In this document: in pieces, positions 45,954-56,109 of the stretch
How the letters are laid out: each line of letters starts with the position of its first letter
How positions within the stretch are numbered: the first letter of the stretch is position 1
From: Acinetobacter sp. XH1741
GTDB lineage: Bacteria; Pseudomonadota; Gammaproteobacteria; Pseudomonadales; Moraxellaceae
Assembly (NCBI RefSeq): GCF_041021895.1
Contig: NZ_CP157428.1
Location: 1,798,001 to 1,862,000, forward strand
Reading direction: 5' to 3'
Length of the DNA stretch: 64,000 bases
Position numbers and translations under genes: made by a program
Notes under the pieces: model-generated
Seen by the model: the letters and a program-made list of their open reading frames with translations, nothing else
Databases searched by the model: none
Told to the model about the DNA's origin: nothing

Positions 45954-47486
45954 ATGATTGGATATAACCAGAAAAGAGTGAAAGGGAAATGTAGTAAGCA
46001 GGCTTTCCTGAAAGGGCTGATGCTTCTAAGTACACTACATGTTCCTGTCGTGGTATATGCTGCTAAACCAAGTGAGCAATATCACACCCTGAAAGATAAC
46101 CTGTCACAACTTTTTGTCCCTAAAAGTAGTGATGAATTTAAAGTTGCCAAGATGCAAGAGCTTAGTAATTTTAAGCTAGATCGTTCTATTGCACAGGAAT
46201 TTCCAACAGTTCAGCTTAATGATAAGTCGGCCTCATCTTTAGCCAACTTGCCGTCTAGAACGATGACCTTGCAGGATGCTGTAAAAATTGCCATTCAGCG
46301 TAGCCCGGATATTTCACAATCTATTGCAACTTTAGCAGGTCAAAATTCAGGAGTTGACGTTGCTAAAGCAGGTTACTATCCCCAGCTTGCTGGAGGGATT
46401 TCAACTGGTGATTTAAGCAGTGGAGAGAGAGGTAGGCAGTTACTTACTTTAAGTGCCACTCAAATGCTTTATGACTTTGGTAAAGTCAAATCAGGCGTCA
46501 ATATTGAGCAATCTAAAGTTCAGGTTGAACAAGCGAATGTATTAGTTAGTATTGACACGCTAGCGCTTGATGTTGCACAGACCATCGTTAATATCCAACG
46601 TTATCTTCAACTTAATAAAATTGCTGAGCAGCAAATAGCAGGTATTCAACGTATTCAAGACATTGCTAACCTGCGTGCAAATGCTGGTGTCGCGAGTCAA
46701 GCTGACCCTATTCAAGCCCAATCCTATTTACAGGCCGCACAAGCTACATTGATTGCCCAGCAATCATTGCTACGACAGTATCAACAGCATTAAAGAACAC
46801 TATTAGGTGCCGATGTTAGTCGTACTGGATGGATTATTTCCGACGATCTTGTTAAGCAATCAGACTTATATAGCGAACCTGAATTTAATACCATTCCTAA
46901 AATGATTGCAGCACAGGCAAGTGTTGAAGTCGCTAAAGCACAAAAAGAGCAAACTCGTTTAACTCGCTACCCGACTTTAGCTGTCAAAGGCTCGGTCAGT
47001 CAGGCGATTAACGGTAAAAATCCAAATAATGATAAAGATGATGGTCTATATAGTTCCGTCATGCTTGAAGCAACAAGCCAGTTTTATCAAGGTGGAGCAA
47101 CTGCTTCACAAGTAAAAATGGCAAGCTATGCTGAAGAAGCAGCTAAATCTAAGGTGAATTCTGTTTATCTGGAAGTTCTGGATCAAATTAGAACAAGTCG
47201 TGAACAAATTGAAAATAAACAACGGCAAATACAGGTATTAGTAAGCCGCCAAGCAACAACGGTTCGTACGCGCGAACTGTACCAAGAACAATATAAACTC
47301 GGTACCCGTTCACTCGTCGATTTATTAAATGCTGAACAAGCGATTCACAGTGCCGACTCAGACCTCGAATCAGCACGTTATGATATTTATAACAGTATTG
47401 TTCAGTACATAGCAGCAACAGGACGTTCCCGCCAAGCCTACGGCTTAAATAATATTTCAATTCAGGGGTTCGAAGTACAACCATGA
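45954..47486 (+). pseudogene. TolC-family type I secretion outer-membrane protein with in-frame stop
   Basis: A single 510-codon reading frame interrupted by TAA at 46791-46793 (codon 280), inside RQYQQH-stop-RTLLGAD. Both halves stay in the same frame and together cover the full TolC/LapE-type outer-membrane factor: signal region, first repeat (LQDAVKIAIQRSPD), second repeat (VARTR region and YKLGTRSLVDLLNAEQAIHSAD). A CAA-to-TAA change would explain it. The stop should cut the barrel-tunnel protein in half; reinitiation at the ATG at 46902 would not restore export. It heads a type I secretion operon with the ABC and HlyD genes. Confidence 0.85.
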
Positions 47487-49618
47487 TGACAAAAATAAAT
47501 TACCAGCCTTGGTTACAGGCGGTCTTAACTATTGCCAAACATTATCGAATTGAACCTTCAGAAGAAAGAATTCGTTTACAACTCGATTGGAACCAAAATC
47601 AGAATTTAGATGACGTGTTACAGTTAATGACGCGTCAGGTCGGCATGAATCTGCGTAAAGCACCATTTTCTTTAGACTTGTTAAACCCATGGCGTTTACC
47701 AGTTATGGTAGAGTTTTTTGATGGGCAAGTTGGTGTTATTGATAAAGCCGATACGCAAGGAAACGTTAGTATCCAGTTCAGTGGTGATCAGGGACTTTCG
47801 CAAAATTTATCTTTAGACGCTTTAAAAACGACAATTAAAAATGTCTATATTTTGCGTCCTGAGACATCTATTCCAGATGCGCGTATTGATGAATATATCA
47901 AGCCATATGAAGCAAACTGGTTCTGGTCAATCGTTTTAAGAGACTGGAAACGCTACGTTGATATTATGTTTGCCTCACTCATTGCCAATATTTTGGCATT
48001 GGCAACCATTATTTTCTCGATGCAGGTTTATGACCGTGTTGTGCCATCTCAGTCGATTCCAACGCTATGGGTTTTGGCAGGTGGTGTTCTCATTGCAGCG
48101 CTTTTCGAATTTACCTTACGTATATCACGGGTGTATTTATCCGATATTATTGGTAAACGTGCAGACCTACGTGTGTCTGACCGCGTATTTGGTCATGCCT
48201 TACGTATTAAAAATAAAGACCGCTCTAAATCTACCGGTAGTTTTATTTCTCAAATTCGTGAACTCGAAGGTGTTCGTGAGCTAGTTACCTCCACAACGAT
48301 TAGTGCAATTGCCGATTTCCCATTCTTTTTCTTATTCCTGATCATCTTTGGGATTATTGGTGGGAAATTATTCTGGGTTATGCTCGTTATTGTGCCTCTT
48401 ATGATCTTGCCTGGTGTTTTGGTACAAAAGAAACTGGCACAGCTTGCTCAAGAAGGTATGCGAGAATCTTCAATCCGTAATGCAATTCTTGTAGAAGCGG
48501 TGCAGGGTATTGAAGACATTAAGCTATTACGTGCTGAATCACGTTTCCAAAACCAGTGGAACCACATGAATGAGGTTGCCGCTGATGTTGGGATGAAACA
48601 GCGTAAAATTGTCGGTACTTTAATGGCTTGGACTCAAATGATTCAAGGCTTAACGTATGCGGTTGTGGTATTAGTCGGCTGTTTTGCTGTGATGGATGGA
48701 GAGATGACAACGGGTGCGCTTGTTGCATGTTCGATTCTTTCCTCACGTATGTTGGCGCCAATTGCCCAAATTACTGGAGTGTTGGGTCGCCTACAGCAAG
48801 CAAAAGTTGCTAAACAAAGTCTAGATGAGCTCATGCAGCGTCCAATTGATCAGGCGGATCGTGCGCATTTAGTTCATAAAGCAGTTCTAAATGGTAATTA
48901 CGAATTAAAAAATCTAACGTTCCAATATGGTGATGATGATCCAAAACCGAGTCTTGCAATTCGCCATTTACAGATTCGTGCTGGGGAAAAAGTTGCAATT
49001 TTAGGACGTAATGGTGCAGGTAAGTCGACACTGCTTCAACTTCTATCGGGTATGCAAGTTGCAACTCAAGGCGCAGTGCATTTAGATGGTTTAGATCTTT
49101 CTTTAATTGATCCGTCAGATGTACGTCGTGACATGGGGCTTCTGAACCAAAATGCACATTTATTCTACGGAACAATTCGTGAAAACCTCACTTTAGGTGC
49201 GCCGCTTGCGACCGATGAAGATATTCTTCGTGCATTGGTAGTGACAGGTGCATTACCTTTTATTCAAGAGAAAAAAGAAGGACTCGATCACCTGATTTTA
49301 GAAGGTGGTGTCGGTTTCTCTGGTGGTCAAAAGCAAGCGTTATTGCTTGCACGTTTATTGATTCGCCAACCAAATATTTTATTACTCGATGAGCCGACCG
49401 CGGCGATTGATGATGTGGCAGAAAAGCAACTTATTGATCATCTAAAAGGCTGGTTGGCACATCGCACATTGATCGTTGCAACCCACCGCCGCGCTGTTTT
49501 AGAACTGGTCGACCGTATTATTGTCGTGAACGAGGGCAAGATCGTCATGGATGGGCCAAGAGATCAAGTACTTAATCAATCAACAGCCCAACAAAAACAA
49601 GTAAGCCAAGGGGGTTAA
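47483..49618 (+). CDS. Type I secretion ABC transporter (LapB/HlyB-like)
   Basis: 711 aa. N-terminal C39-like domain without the catalytic cysteine (so non-cleaving, as in HlyB/LapB), about six membrane helices, then an ATPase with LGRNGAGKSTLL (about residue 510), FSGGQKQALLLA and ILLLDEPTAAID. Exports large RTX or adhesin-type proteins together with the HlyD and TolC partners. Its ATG overlaps the upstream stop (ATGA). No substrate gene is in the window. Confidence 0.9.
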   Translation: MMTKINYQPWLQAVLTIAKHYRIEPSEERIRLQLDWNQNQNLDDVLQLMTRQVGMNLRKAPFSLDLLNPWRLPVMVEFFDGQVGVIDKADTQGNVSIQFSGDQGLSQNLSLDALKTTIKNVYILRPETSIPDARIDEYIKPYEANWFWSIVLRDWKRYVDIMFASLIANILALATIIFSMQVYDRVVPSQSIPTLWVLAGGVLIAALFEFTLRISRVYLSDIIGKRADLRVSDRVFGHALRIKNKDRSKSTGSFISQIRELEGVRELVTSTTISAIADFPFFFLFLIIFGIIGGKLFWVMLVIVPLMILPGVLVQKKLAQLAQEGMRESSIRNAILVEAVQGIEDIKLLRAESRFQNQWNHMNEVAADVGMKQRKIVGTLMAWTQMIQGLTYAVVVLVGCFAVMDGEMTTGALVACSILSSRMLAPIAQITGVLGRLQQAKVAKQSLDELMQRPIDQADRAHLVHKAVLNGNYELKNLTFQYGDDDPKPSLAIRHLQIRAGEKVAILGRNGAGKSTLLQLLSGMQVATQGAVHLDGLDLSLIDPSDVRRDMGLLNQNAHLFYGTIRENLTLGAPLATDEDILRALVVTGALPFIQEKKEGLDHLILEGGVGFSGGQKQALLLARLLIRQPNILLLDEPTAAIDDVAEKQLIDHLKGWLAHRTLIVATHRRAVLELVDRIIVVNEGKIVMDGPRDQVLNQSTAQQKQVSQGG

Positions 49619-49621
49619 TTC

Positions 49622-50812
49622 ATGAGCGAACAACAACAAGAACTCACCCGTTCAATGAATGTATCTTATAGTGAACCGCCATTACCACGTGCCAGTTTAG
49701 TCATCTGGATTGTTGGTATTGGGCTCGTTAGTTTATTTATTTGGGCATGGTTTTTTAAGTTAGAAGAAGTGTCGACAGGTACAGGTAAAGTCATTCCATC
49801 GTCTAAAGAACAGGTCATTCAGTCTTTAGAAGGCGGTATTTTAACTAAACTGAATGTACAAGAAGGTGACATTGTTCAAAAAGGACAAATTCTTGCTCAG
49901 TTAGATCCAACCCGATTTGCATCAAATGTGGGTGAGTCAAGATCTTTGCTGATTGCAGCTCAGGCAACAGCAGCACGTTTACGTGCGGAAGTGAATGGTA
50001 CACCGTTAGTTTTTCCTGAAATGGTTGCAAAAGATCCAAAGCTTGTCCATGAAGAGACGGCTTTATATGAGTCTCGTAGAGCTGATTTACAGCAAACCCT
50101 TTCAGGTTTAAAGCAAGCATTAGAGTTAGTTCAACAGGAACTAGCGATGACTGAACCTTTAGTTGCTAAAGGCGCGGCGAGTGAAGTGGAAGTTTTACGC
50201 TTACGCCGTGAAGCGAATGATTTGCGAAATAAAATGAACGATGCACGTAACCAATATTATGTGAAGGCTCGTGAAGAGTTATCTAAAGCAAATACGGATA
50301 GCCAAACTCAACAACAAGTAGTGATGGGTCGTAATGACAGTTTAGAGCGTGCAATATTTAGAGCACCTGTACGTGGCGTTGTAAAAGAAATTACAGTAAC
50401 AACGCATGGTGGTGTTGTTCCACAAAACGGTAAGCTAATGACGATTGTCCCAATTGATGAGCAATTGTTAATTGAAGCTCGCATTTTGCCTCGAGATATT
50501 GCGTTCATTCGCCCTGGCCAAGAAGCGTTAGTTAAGATTACAGCTTATGACTATTCTATTTATGGTGGTTTAAAAGGGAAGGTTACGGTTATTTCTCCAG
50601 ATACCATTCGTGATGAAGTGAAGCAAGACCAATTCTACTATCGTGTTTATATCCGAACAGATACCGATAAGCTTTACAATAAACAAGGCAAAGCTTATGG
50701 AATTACACCGGGTATGGTGGCAACTGTAGATATTCGTACAGGTGAGAAAACTGTACTGGATTACTTACTTAAACCATTTAATAAAGCGAAAGAAGCGCTG
50801 CGAGAAAGATAA
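49622..50812 (+). CDS. HlyD-family membrane fusion protein
   Basis: 396 aa periplasmic adaptor linking the ABC transporter to the outer-membrane channel. One N-terminal helix (LVIWIVGIGLVSLFIWAW), lipoyl halves (VIQSLEGGILTKLNVQEGD and APVRGVVKEI), a long coiled-coil hairpin between them, and a C-terminal PGMVATVDIRTGEKTVLDYL end typical of HlyD/LapC. Starts 3 bp after the ABC gene. Confidence 0.92.
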   Translation: MSEQQQELTRSMNVSYSEPPLPRASLVIWIVGIGLVSLFIWAWFFKLEEVSTGTGKVIPSSKEQVIQSLEGGILTKLNVQEGDIVQKGQILAQLDPTRFASNVGESRSLLIAAQATAARLRAEVNGTPLVFPEMVAKDPKLVHEETALYESRRADLQQTLSGLKQALELVQQELAMTEPLVAKGAASEVEVLRLRREANDLRNKMNDARNQYYVKAREELSKANTDSQTQQQVVMGRNDSLERAIFRAPVRGVVKEITVTTHGGVVPQNGKLMTIVPIDEQLLIEARILPRDIAFIRPGQEALVKITAYDYSIYGGLKGKVTVISPDTIRDEVKQDQFYYRVYIRTDTDKLYNKQGKAYGITPGMVATVDIRTGEKTVLDYLLKPFNKAKEALRER

Positions 50813-50815
50813 TAA

Positions 50816-50845
50816 AAAAAGCCCCGAAGTTCGGGGCTTTTTTTA
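50816..50845 (+). terminator. Terminator of the type I secretion operon
   Basis: AAAAGCCCCGAA / TTCGGGGCTTTT with a 1-2 nt loop and T run. Confidence 0.9.
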
Positions 50846-50905
50846 TAGGTTTGATTCTATTAAATTCACGTTATAATTTGATTTTTATTGTGCTTTATTT
50901 AATTT

Positions 50906-51505
50906 ATGGCTTTTACGATTGCATCACCCGTTACATTTGAAGAAGAAATTAAAAAAAGTAGATTTCAGGCGATTGCTGCGCCAGTAGAAAATGAACAGCA
51001 AGTGAAAGAATTTTTAGAAATCAATAAAGATATATCGACCACGCATCAGTGTTGGGCATGGAAAATTGGACATAATGTTCGCTTTAACGATGATGGCGAG
51101 CCATCAGGTACAGCAGGGCGTCCAATCTTGGCAACTATTGAGGGAAATGACCTGACCAATATTATTGTGATGGTCAACCGTTGGTATGGCGGAATCAAGC
51201 TGGGAACTGGTGGTTTGGTACGGGCCTATGGCGGTTGTGCTGGGCAATCATTATTGTTGGCTGAGCGGATTGAGCTGATTGCGAAGAAAACCATTCACTT
51301 TTCTTGTCATTTTAATGAATGGGCCATCTTTCAGTATGAGCTTTCGCAGCAGCAAATAGAATATCAAGAAACCTATACCGCAACAGGTGTAGATATTGAA
51401 GCGAGACTGCAAATCCACCAAATTGAACCACTTGCCTTGAAACTCCGAGATGTAACCCGTGGTCGTGAAGAATTAAAAGTTGAGGAGGAATTAACTGATG
51501 ACTGA
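50906..51505 (+). CDS. YigZ/IMPACT-family protein
   Basis: 199 aa. Family signature HQCWAWKIG...DDGEPSGTAGRPIL and VNRWYGGIKLGTGGL; C-terminal ferredoxin-like domain. The eukaryotic relative acts on translation control; the bacterial role is unsettled. Overlaps the acyltransferase gene by 8 bp. Confidence 0.88.
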   Translation: MAFTIASPVTFEEEIKKSRFQAIAAPVENEQQVKEFLEINKDISTTHQCWAWKIGHNVRFNDDGEPSGTAGRPILATIEGNDLTNIIVMVNRWYGGIKLGTGGLVRAYGGCAGQSLLLAERIELIAKKTIHFSCHFNEWAIFQYELSQQQIEYQETYTATGVDIEARLQIHQIEPLALKLRDVTRGREELKVEEELTDD

Positions 51506-52109
51506 CTCCTTACTTAAATACCGTGAGCAACATAAGCACCGTTTAAATTACATGCCATGGCTATATTGGACTCTAAAGCCTAAACACCGCGCTTGGGCCG
51601 AAGAATGGCAAAAAGAATATCAAGCTTATTTAATGGATATGGAAACAGTCGAGATCGGTGAGAACTGCTTTATTTCACCGTTGGCTCATATTTTTGCTGA
51701 GCCGGGCCGTAAAATTAAGATTGGTGATAACTGTTTTATTGCAGCCGATTGTAGTTTGCATGGGCCGCTTGAGATTGGTAATGAAGTTGCTATTAACCAC
51801 CATTGCATTTTAGACGGTGGTCGGGCCGGCATAAAATTGCATGATCAAGTTCGTATAGCTGCTTATTGTCATCTCTATGCATTTGATCATGGTATGCAGC
51901 TAGACCGTCCGCTTTACCAACAGCCTGTTACTTCCAAAGGAATTGAGATTGAGCAAGATGTTTGGTTAGGGGCGCATGTCGGGGTGAAAGACGGTATTAA
52001 AATTGGTAAACACACCGTAATTGGTATGAATAGCATGGTCACCAAGGACATTGAACCCTACCATATTGTGGGCGGAAACCCTGCAAAATTTATTCGTTTA
52101 AGAGAATAA
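51498..52109 (+). CDS. Hexapeptide-repeat (left-handed beta-helix) acyltransferase
   Basis: 203 aa with repeating IGDNCFIA / IGNEVAINH / VWLGAHVGVK / IGKHTVIGMNSMVTKD turns and the C-terminal IVGGNPAKFIR, as in sugar O-acetyltransferases. Acceptor unknown. Coupled to the upstream IMPACT gene by overlap. Confidence 0.85.
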   Translation: MTDSLLKYREQHKHRLNYMPWLYWTLKPKHRAWAEEWQKEYQAYLMDMETVEIGENCFISPLAHIFAEPGRKIKIGDNCFIAADCSLHGPLEIGNEVAINHHCILDGGRAGIKLHDQVRIAAYCHLYAFDHGMQLDRPLYQQPVTSKGIEIEQDVWLGAHVGVKDGIKIGKHTVIGMNSMVTKDIEPYHIVGGNPAKFIRLRE

Positions 52110-52265
52110 TACAGTCATAAGAATGTAATAAAATGTTTGATCTTTAAACAAAAAGTTTGTTTTTAATACATAAACCTTAACATACAAATTTTTATCTATG
52201 TTAAGTTAAAGCTAAGTTATAGAAAAATCTCCAAGGCAAATAGACCTGAAGAAGAGAGGCAACAA

Positions 52266-53108
52266 ATGAACCGTGTTATTGCGTGTATTGACTCATCACC
52301 TTGTATTAATGCGATTGCAGATGCAGCAGCTTGGGTTGCCAAAGCAACCGGACGAGAGCTTGTGTTATTACAAATTCTAGATTACTACCCAGCAAGTTAT
52401 CACCTCGGTGAAATTAGTGGTGTAATCGGCTTTGAAAGCAATGCAATGTTGCTTAAAGAGTTATCTGAATTAGAGCAAAAACAAAGTGAACTTGCTTTAG
52501 ATTACAGCAATAATTTACTCAGACATATTTCTGATGTAATTAAAGAAAAACACGGAATTACTTGTTCAAAAATTCAAGAAAAAGGTGATTTTTTAGAACA
52601 AAGTTTTAATCTCTTGCATGAAAACGATATTGTTATTTTAGGTCGAGTTGGCGAAAGAGCTGCCGAAAAACATAAACCAATTGGTAGTAATGTTGAAAAC
52701 TTTATTCGCGGAGCGAACTGTACGGTTTTGACCATTGGTGAAAACTTTAAAGTACCAACGCGTTTTATTTTCGCCTATGAATATTCACCTACATGTCAAA
52801 AAATGATGCACCGTATTGCACAAAGTGATTTGTTACGCACATTGCAATGTCATTTAGTATATGTCGGCGATCATCCTGAAATACTAAATGAGCCAGAGCA
52901 TTACCTCAAACAAGCGGGGCTAGATGTGGTTACCGTTTACCGTTATGGTGATGTAGCCCAAAATATTCTTGAATATCAACAAGAGCACGGTATTCAAATT
53001 ATTGTACTGGGTGCATTTAGTCACAGCAAAATTCATCAATTCTTCTTGGGAAGTATTGCAACCACTATATTCCGAAACGCGACTGTCCCATTACTTGTGG
53101 CTAAATAA
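52266..53108 (+). CDS. Universal stress protein, tandem-domain type
   Basis: 280 aa with two UspA domains: the first begins VIACIDSSPCINAIADAAAW, the second RFIFAYEYSPTCQKMM and ends with the nucleotide-loop-like GAFSHSKIHQFFLGS and the final TTIFRNATVPLLVAK. Likely a cytosolic stress-adaptation protein. AGAGAGG ribosome site. Confidence 0.87.
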   Translation: MNRVIACIDSSPCINAIADAAAWVAKATGRELVLLQILDYYPASYHLGEISGVIGFESNAMLLKELSELEQKQSELALDYSNNLLRHISDVIKEKHGITCSKIQEKGDFLEQSFNLLHENDIVILGRVGERAAEKHKPIGSNVENFIRGANCTVLTIGENFKVPTRFIFAYEYSPTCQKMMHRIAQSDLLRTLQCHLVYVGDHPEILNEPEHYLKQAGLDVVTVYRYGDVAQNILEYQQEHGIQIIVLGAFSHSKIHQFFLGSIATTIFRNATVPLLVAK

Positions 53109-53117
53109 TGAGATAAG

Positions 53118-53154
53118 CATATAGTTATCCGCAAATCTTGTGGATAACTATATG
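53118..53154. terminator. 13-bp-arm palindrome with DnaA-box-like arms
   Basis: Perfect CATATAGTTATCC / GGATAACTATATG, 11-nt loop, between the convergent usp and methyltransferase genes. The arms contain TTATCCGCA (one mismatch to the DnaA box) and TGTGGATAA (perfect DnaA box on the other strand). Probably a terminator; DnaA binding is possible. Confidence 0.55.
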
Positions 53155-53224
53155 GAAAAGCAAGGGTAATAAAAGTAATTTGTTGATTATAAATAATAAA
53201 ATGTAAAAGATGATTTTTTGATCA

Positions 53225-53893
53225 TTATTTCACAATTGCAATCGCGAAGCCATCGTGACCTTTTGAGCCAACGGTTTGTAACGCGGTACAAGACAGAATT
53301 TGCGGATGGTTTTCTAAAGCTTTGAACGTTTCACGAATGCCTTCAATGCTTGGCTTTTTGTTTTCCGGATTTAAAATATCACCAGCACGAATAACATTGT
53401 CGAGCACAATAATCGTGCCTGATTTTGAAAACTTAAGGCTGAGTTCCAAATATTCCGGATAACCCTGTTTGTCGGCATCGATAAAGATAAAATCGAATGG
53501 TTCCATCGACTGCGGATCAATTGCTGAAAGTATATCGGCAGCACGACCCGCTTTTAGCTCAACTTTTACAGGCAGATTTGCATGGTCGATATTTTTTTGA
53601 GCTATTTCTGCATGAGTGTCACGGCCTTCAATGGTAAGTAAATAACCATCTTCAGGGAGGGCACGTCCTAACCAGATGGTGCTGTAGGCAGCAAAAGTCC
53701 CAATTTCTAAAACACGTTTGCATTTATTCATCTGAATCAGCATTTGCAAAAGCATCCCTTGGTTTGGAGCAACTGCAAGATGATTTGAAAAGCCGTGTTC
53801 GTCGGTATTTTTTAATGCAAAGTCGAGTCGGGGATCTTCGGGAATTAAATGTGAGTCGATATATTCGTCAATGTCTGTCCACAACTGCTGCAT
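53225..53893 (-). CDS. SAM-dependent O-methyltransferase (class I, MdmC/caffeoyl-CoA type)
   Basis: 222 aa Rossmann-fold enzyme: VLEIGTFAAYSTIWLGRAL (SAM motif I), FDFIFIDADKQGYPEY with the metal-binding Asp, and LDNVIRAG. Family members methylate catechol-like hydroxyls with Mg2+. The ATG at 53893 is favoured over a TTG two codons earlier. Confidence 0.88.
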   Translation of the reverse strand: MQQLWTDIDEYIDSHLIPEDPRLDFALKNTDEHGFSNHLAVAPNQGMLLQMLIQMNKCKRVLEIGTFAAYSTIWLGRALPEDGYLLTIEGRDTHAEIAQKNIDHANLPVKVELKAGRAADILSAIDPQSMEPFDFIFIDADKQGYPEYLELSLKFSKSGTIIVLDNVIRAGDILNPENKKPSIEGIRETFKALENHPQILSCTALQTVGSKGHDGFAIAIVK

Positions 53894-54094
53894 AGTCAAA
53901 TTTACCTGTATATTGATAGGCGTATTTTAAACGTTTATCACTAGAGTGCAAAAATCTTCGATTGAAGAATTTTTGGTTGCTTATGGAATGAGCAAAATAC
54001 TGTTCCTACGTAGCTAAACCAAATTAAAAAATAAATATAAAAGGCTCATTTCTTGCTTATTTTTTCAATGTCTAGTTAGTAATGTATAAATGAG

Positions 54095-54541
54095 ATGGAT
54101 ATTACGTTTGGTGTGTTCACAAGTGTAGATTTTGAAGAGGGTGCAGAGGTTTATTGTTCCGCTTTTAGTAATGAGCCATGGAATGAGCGGTTTGATGATT
54201 TAGAACCAATTAGAAAATATTTTGAGAGTTATTTCCAATATTCATGTTCTTTAGGCTTTTGTGCAAAATGGGAAAACCAATTAATTGGTGTTGGGATGGG
54301 GCATATTCATCCAACTATACAAGGGATTCGTTATTATTTAGATGATTTTTTCATTCATATTGAATATCAAGGAAAAGGAGTTGGCTCTAAGCTTTTAAGT
54401 TATATAGAAGGAAAGTGTAGAGAAAATAATATAGAAACTATTGTTTTGCACACCTTAAGAGAATCTATTTCAGAAGATTTTTATAAAAAGCATGGCTTTA
54501 AACCCCGTTTAAAACTTATTTCTTTAGCGAAACGCTTGTAA
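54095..54541 (+). CDS. GNAT-family N-acetyltransferase
   Basis: 148 aa with the acetyl-CoA loop EYQGKGVGSKLLSYIE (Q/RxxGxG/A) and a final FYKKHGF motif. Substrate unknown. A bidirectional terminator (54554-54585) separates it from the convergent lipoprotein gene. Confidence 0.82.
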   Translation: MDITFGVFTSVDFEEGAEVYCSAFSNEPWNERFDDLEPIRKYFESYFQYSCSLGFCAKWENQLIGVGMGHIHPTIQGIRYYLDDFFIHIEYQGKGVGSKLLSYIEGKCRENNIETIVLHTLRESISEDFYKKHGFKPRLKLISLAKRL

Positions 54542-54553
54542 TAGGGCTTAAAT

Positions 54554-54585
54554 AAAAACTCCTTTCAGGTGAAAGGAGTTTTTTT
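54554..54585. terminator. Bidirectional terminator
   Basis: AAAAACTCCTTTC / GAAAGGAGTTTTT, 4-nt loop, between the GNAT gene and the M15-type lipoprotein. Confidence 0.88.
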
Positions 54586-54586
54586 C

Positions 54587-55309
54587 TTAGAAATGACACA
54601 TAGAAGAGTTTCGGGTTAAGTCAGGGCCCCAAGTACGATAGCCTTGAGTATCAATATGGATTTGTCCTGAACTATATAAACCAATCCCTAAGTTTAAACT
54701 TTGGCCATGTTGAGCCCAGAATTGACACAATTTAAACTTGGTATTTTCAATAAATGCATAGTCTTGTGGCTGCGGAACTTCTGGCCCAATACGGAAATCG
54801 ATAGCCGAGTTAAACAAATGTTTAGATGAGCTTGCACCACCAGCACATTGGTTTAATGGAAGGTCACGATAAACAGAAGTCACTTCAAAGTCAGTTAAAA
54901 TTTTTGCGGCAACTAAGTATTTAAAGACACGTAAAGTCGATAAAGAGTTATTCCACAGCTCACGATTGGGTACGGCATATTCTGAACTGCCGCATTTTTG
55001 CCAATCACGGGCGGATCTTAATAATTCAAAACTTGGTACGATGCCTGCCACATCATTACGCGCTAGAAATTTTTCATATTCGCGTACACGTTCATAATGA
55101 TCGCCTGTATTTAACCAAGCGCGATAAGAAGCAGGCTCAACTTTAGGGGGAACTGGGCGTTCGATAGTAACGCGCTCTTGAGGAATAAAGATGCGTTTAC
55201 CGTTTGGAGAGGTTTTGCCTGTTGTTGTGTGTTGGGGAGAGCTGGCACAACCCACCATAATCGCTGGGATTATGCATAAGGGCACCAAGCTCTGCAAAAA
55301 CTTCCGCAT
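54587..55309 (-). CDS. M15-type (D-Ala-D-Ala carboxypeptidase-like) lipoprotein
   Basis: 240 aa. Lipoprotein signal with lipobox ending VGC; the C-terminal domain has a peptidase M15-like metal site (SVYRDLPLNQCAGGASSSKH, then AIDFR, and GQIHID). Would trim peptidoglycan peptides at the envelope. The frame opens at a TTG (55321), but the ATG at 55309 places the signal peptide correctly. Confidence 0.75.
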   Translation of the reverse strand: MRKFLQSLVPLCIIPAIMVGCASSPQHTTTGKTSPNGKRIFIPQERVTIERPVPPKVEPASYRAWLNTGDHYERVREYEKFLARNDVAGIVPSFELLRSARDWQKCGSSEYAVPNRELWNNSLSTLRVFKYLVAAKILTDFEVTSVYRDLPLNQCAGGASSSKHLFNSAIDFRIGPEVPQPQDYAFIENTKFKLCQFWAQHGQSLNLGIGLYSSGQIHIDTQGYRTWGPDLTRNSSMCHF

Positions 55310-55410
55310 AAGAAAAATCAAAAGCTTATAAATATTGCGCCTATTTTAATGCAAAACAGTGCACAAATTACGAGGATTTTGCAATGAAATGTTTGAATAG
55401 GGTATAAAAA

Positions 55411-55437
55411 AGATCAGCGGTTGCTGATCTTTTTTTG
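55411..55437 (-). terminator. Terminator after fdxA
   Basis: AGATCAGC / GCTGATCT with A and T tracts on both sides; fits the minus-strand fdxA. Confidence 0.85.
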
Positions 55438-55440
55438 AAA

Positions 55441-55764
55441 TTATTTTTCTAAATACTGTAACTTATCTGGTTTGCCGTTCCATTCTTCACGGTCAGCAGG
55501 TTGGTCACCAATTTGAGTAATGTTAGGCCATTTTTGAGAAAGCTCAGCGTTTAACTCAATAAATGCTTCTTGACCTTCTGGTAACTCATCTTCAGAGAAA
55601 ATTGCATTTGCAGGGCATTCTGGTTCACACAATGCACAGTCAATACATTCATCCGGATTAATCACTAGGAAATTCGGACCTTCGTAAAAACAGTCTACAG
55701 GACAAACTTCTACGCAATCTTGGTATTTACATTTAATACAATTTTCAGTGACAACAAAGGTCAT
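55441..55764 (-). CDS. fdxA: 7Fe ferredoxin FdxA
   Basis: 107 aa with [3Fe-4S] and [4Fe-4S] clusters: [18 protein letters not shown] then [12 protein letters not shown], and the usual C-terminal extension (LSQKWPNIT). Cytosolic electron carrier of the Azotobacter FdI family. Monocistronic with terminator. Confidence 0.93.
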   Translation of the reverse strand: MTFVVTENCIKCKYQDCVEVCPVDCFYEGPNFLVINPDECIDCALCEPECPANAIFSEDELPEGQEAFIELNAELSQKWPNITQIGDQPADREEWNGKPDKLQYLEK

Positions 55765-56109
55765 GGCGACAGCTACCTAAAAAATATGGTTTCATTTCGA
55801 ATAGCTTATTTTAGGCAAAAAAGGGGTAAACAAACAATTGCTTTTATTGATATTGTTTATTTATACATATGAAGATAAGTTAATACTTTGATATTCAAAA
55901 GAATGTTCTAGCCTTAAGCTTGGCTAAATTGTGAAATTAAGATAAAAATATATTTTATAAAACAATAGCTTAAGTGAAGTTTTTCCGAGGAGTTTAAATG
56001 TCATTTAAGTCAAGGTATCTATTTGATTAGATACCTTAAATGCAACTTTTGCTTTTGAATTAGGCTTTTGAGCATCATGGATATTCAAAAAATCTTTGAA
56101 TTAGAGTGC
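55765..56109. other. Gap upstream of fdxA
   Basis: About 340 bp of AT-rich DNA with no ORF; promoter of fdxA and the 3' flank of the GNAT gene. Confidence 0.4.

Noticed and set aside
46902..47486. A separate 194-aa outer-membrane factor gene
   Set aside because: It is in frame with the preceding 279 codons and supplies only the second TolC repeat, so it is the second half of an interrupted gene.
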